From positions 62,001 through 126,000 of the forward strand of contig JAIQDT010002061.1 of assembly GCA_021521415.1 (NCBI GenBank): a DNA stretch of 64,000 nt. The letters are read 5' to 3'. The stretch comes from Bidens hawaiensis. Taxonomy: Eukaryota > Streptophyta > Magnoliopsida > Asterales > Asteraceae. This document shows positions 62,667 through 64,000 of this stretch, one piece after another. A program made the translations under genes and the position numbers. The first letter of the stretch is position 1. Each line of letters opens with the position of its first letter. Under the pieces are notes generated by a model that did not search any database, was not told the origin of the DNA, and saw only the letters and a list, made by a program, of their open reading frames with translations.

Positions 62667-64000
62667 ATTCATATGCATATAAAAAATATTAATAAAAAAG
62701 TAATAATAATTATAAAACCCGGCCAGGTTTTTAGAAAACGACCCAAATACCCTGACCCGTCCCTGTATAGGGACCAGGTCTCGGTCCGACCGGTCGGGCT
62801 GGTCGGGGCCAGTTTTTAAGTTGTATCTAACCGGTATATGTGTGTGGTTAAAAGATTTTTTTTAAATAACAAATTGCGGGGCTTGAACCTAAACCAATGG
62901 CACCCAAGCCCTCCTAACCTAAGATATTTAAAGATTTTGTCTTTGTCAATGAACCCAACCAACCACTGGTTAAAAGATTTAAACCCATTAATAGATTATT
63001 GCAAGTGAATCGAATCATTTAAATGAGCATGTGTCTACTTCCTTTGTTTTGCTAGTATAGAACATGTGGGGTTGAAGGTACATATCTAATAAACTTACTT
63101 TAATTACTTTTCTATTTTGTTTTGAAAGTATAAATACAGGAAAGAACTCTACTTTTTTTTAAACAGTTAACTTACACACTTTCTAAATTTACTCTTAAAT
63201 CTACACTATATCTAACATATGACAAGAACTCTCAATCGTTTGACGAGAAACACATTTGAAAAACACCCACTAACTATTTATGTTTTATATGTATAAACTG
63301 AAAAGATATGGTGTGGTTCATAAAACATACATAATCAAGTGTTATGATATTTTAAGAGAGACATTACACTACTGCAGTACTGCCACTTTACTATACGATT
63401 TATAAAAAAAGAGAAAACTAATTATCATTTTTTTAATAATTATCTTTCATTTTCATTTCACTAAAATTTCCATACATCAAACAAATAATTACCAAAAACA
63501 TATATATTTTAAAACTTAAAATGCAGATGGTGGTCAACTATGATGGCCGATGGCTGCTATTTTATTTATTCAATGAAACGGACCTTATCATGTTTTATGT
63601 TATCATATTATATTTATAGTTTTACTTAGTAATAGGATTTAATCTTAGTCGGTTATAACTTTTTATACCATTTCATGCCACAAAGTTTAAATTTTACACG
63701 ATAATGAAACCAATTAGAGGTGCACCATAACCCGTTCGAGACCTGACTTGACGTACCCGAACTCCAACCGGACCCCACCTGACCCTACCTGAACAGCCGG
63801 TCTCCACTGGTTGTAGTTCCTCTAGAGAAAATAGAACCGAACTGGAATCCGTTCCACCTCTACCCGGTTAATAACTGGAACCAAACCGGCCAAAAATCGA
63901 TTAAAAAAAGGCCAAACAGTCAAAACTCAAACCTACCCACTTTGTTGACCAAAACCAATACCCAGATCCGATTCTTAAACAAAACTTCATTTGCGAACCT
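62667..64000. other. Intergenic DNA, nothing recognised
   Basis: AT-rich, with two blocks rich in ACCCG/CCGG words (about 62715-62820 and 63725-63890) that may be ends of further decayed hAT-like elements. No coding region is supported. Confidence 0.5.

Overview
This is repeat-rich nuclear DNA from a flowering plant. Long LTR retrotransposons are nested in one another, many short DNA transposons lie between them, and I can support only two ordinary host genes. The style of the elements (GCGC-rich Ty3/gypsy LTRs, GTACC-rich hAT elements) makes me think of Asteraceae, but that is an inference and not proven by the sequence.

Layout. 1-14407 is the 3' part of a Tat-lineage Ty3/gypsy element (Tat-A). 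It carries an antisense seven-exon gene (aORF1) and a 3' LTR. A very young Tekay-type chromovirus (2689-11913) has split exon 2 of that gene. 15835-20561 is a solo LTR (family B) that contains a second solo LTR (family C, 17318-20077). 22424-23024 is a hAT-like element. 24227-27649 holds the promoter, leader intron and single-exon coding region of NMD3, the nuclear export adaptor of the 60S ribosomal subunit. 29968-34070 is a decayed Ty1/copia mosaic with a second family B solo LTR inside it. 35982-42883 holds several TIR elements and a probable mitochondrial DNA insertion. 44169-55581 is a complete but inactivated Tat element (Tat-B) on the minus strand, again with an antisense gene on the opposite strand. 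56881-57648 is an intronless R2R3-MYB gene of subgroup 22 (MYB44/70/73/77 type). 59252-62657 has a tandem duplication in which one copy keeps the empty site of a MITE, plus further hAT and Mutator-like MITEs.

How the parts relate. Target-site duplications give a relative order. Tekay came after Tat-A, family C after the family B copy, and B2 after the copia mosaic. The Tekay LTRs differ by about 2 substitutions in 2.27 kb and the Tat-B LTRs by about 18 in 0.9 kb, so Tekay is by far the younger. The most interesting signals are these. (1) The Tat-B gag-pol frame runs 6.1 kb without a frameshift but holds ten in-frame TAA/TAG stops and no TGA. (2) aORF1 is a large antisense gene, intact in phase apart from the Tekay insertion. 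(3) The Tekay LTR has a tandem array of hairpins with compensatory changes. (4) The family B LTRs carry dense G-box and palindrome clusters.

No RNA genes, CRISPR arrays or bacterial-type operons are present. All boundaries, splice sites and counts were read by eye.
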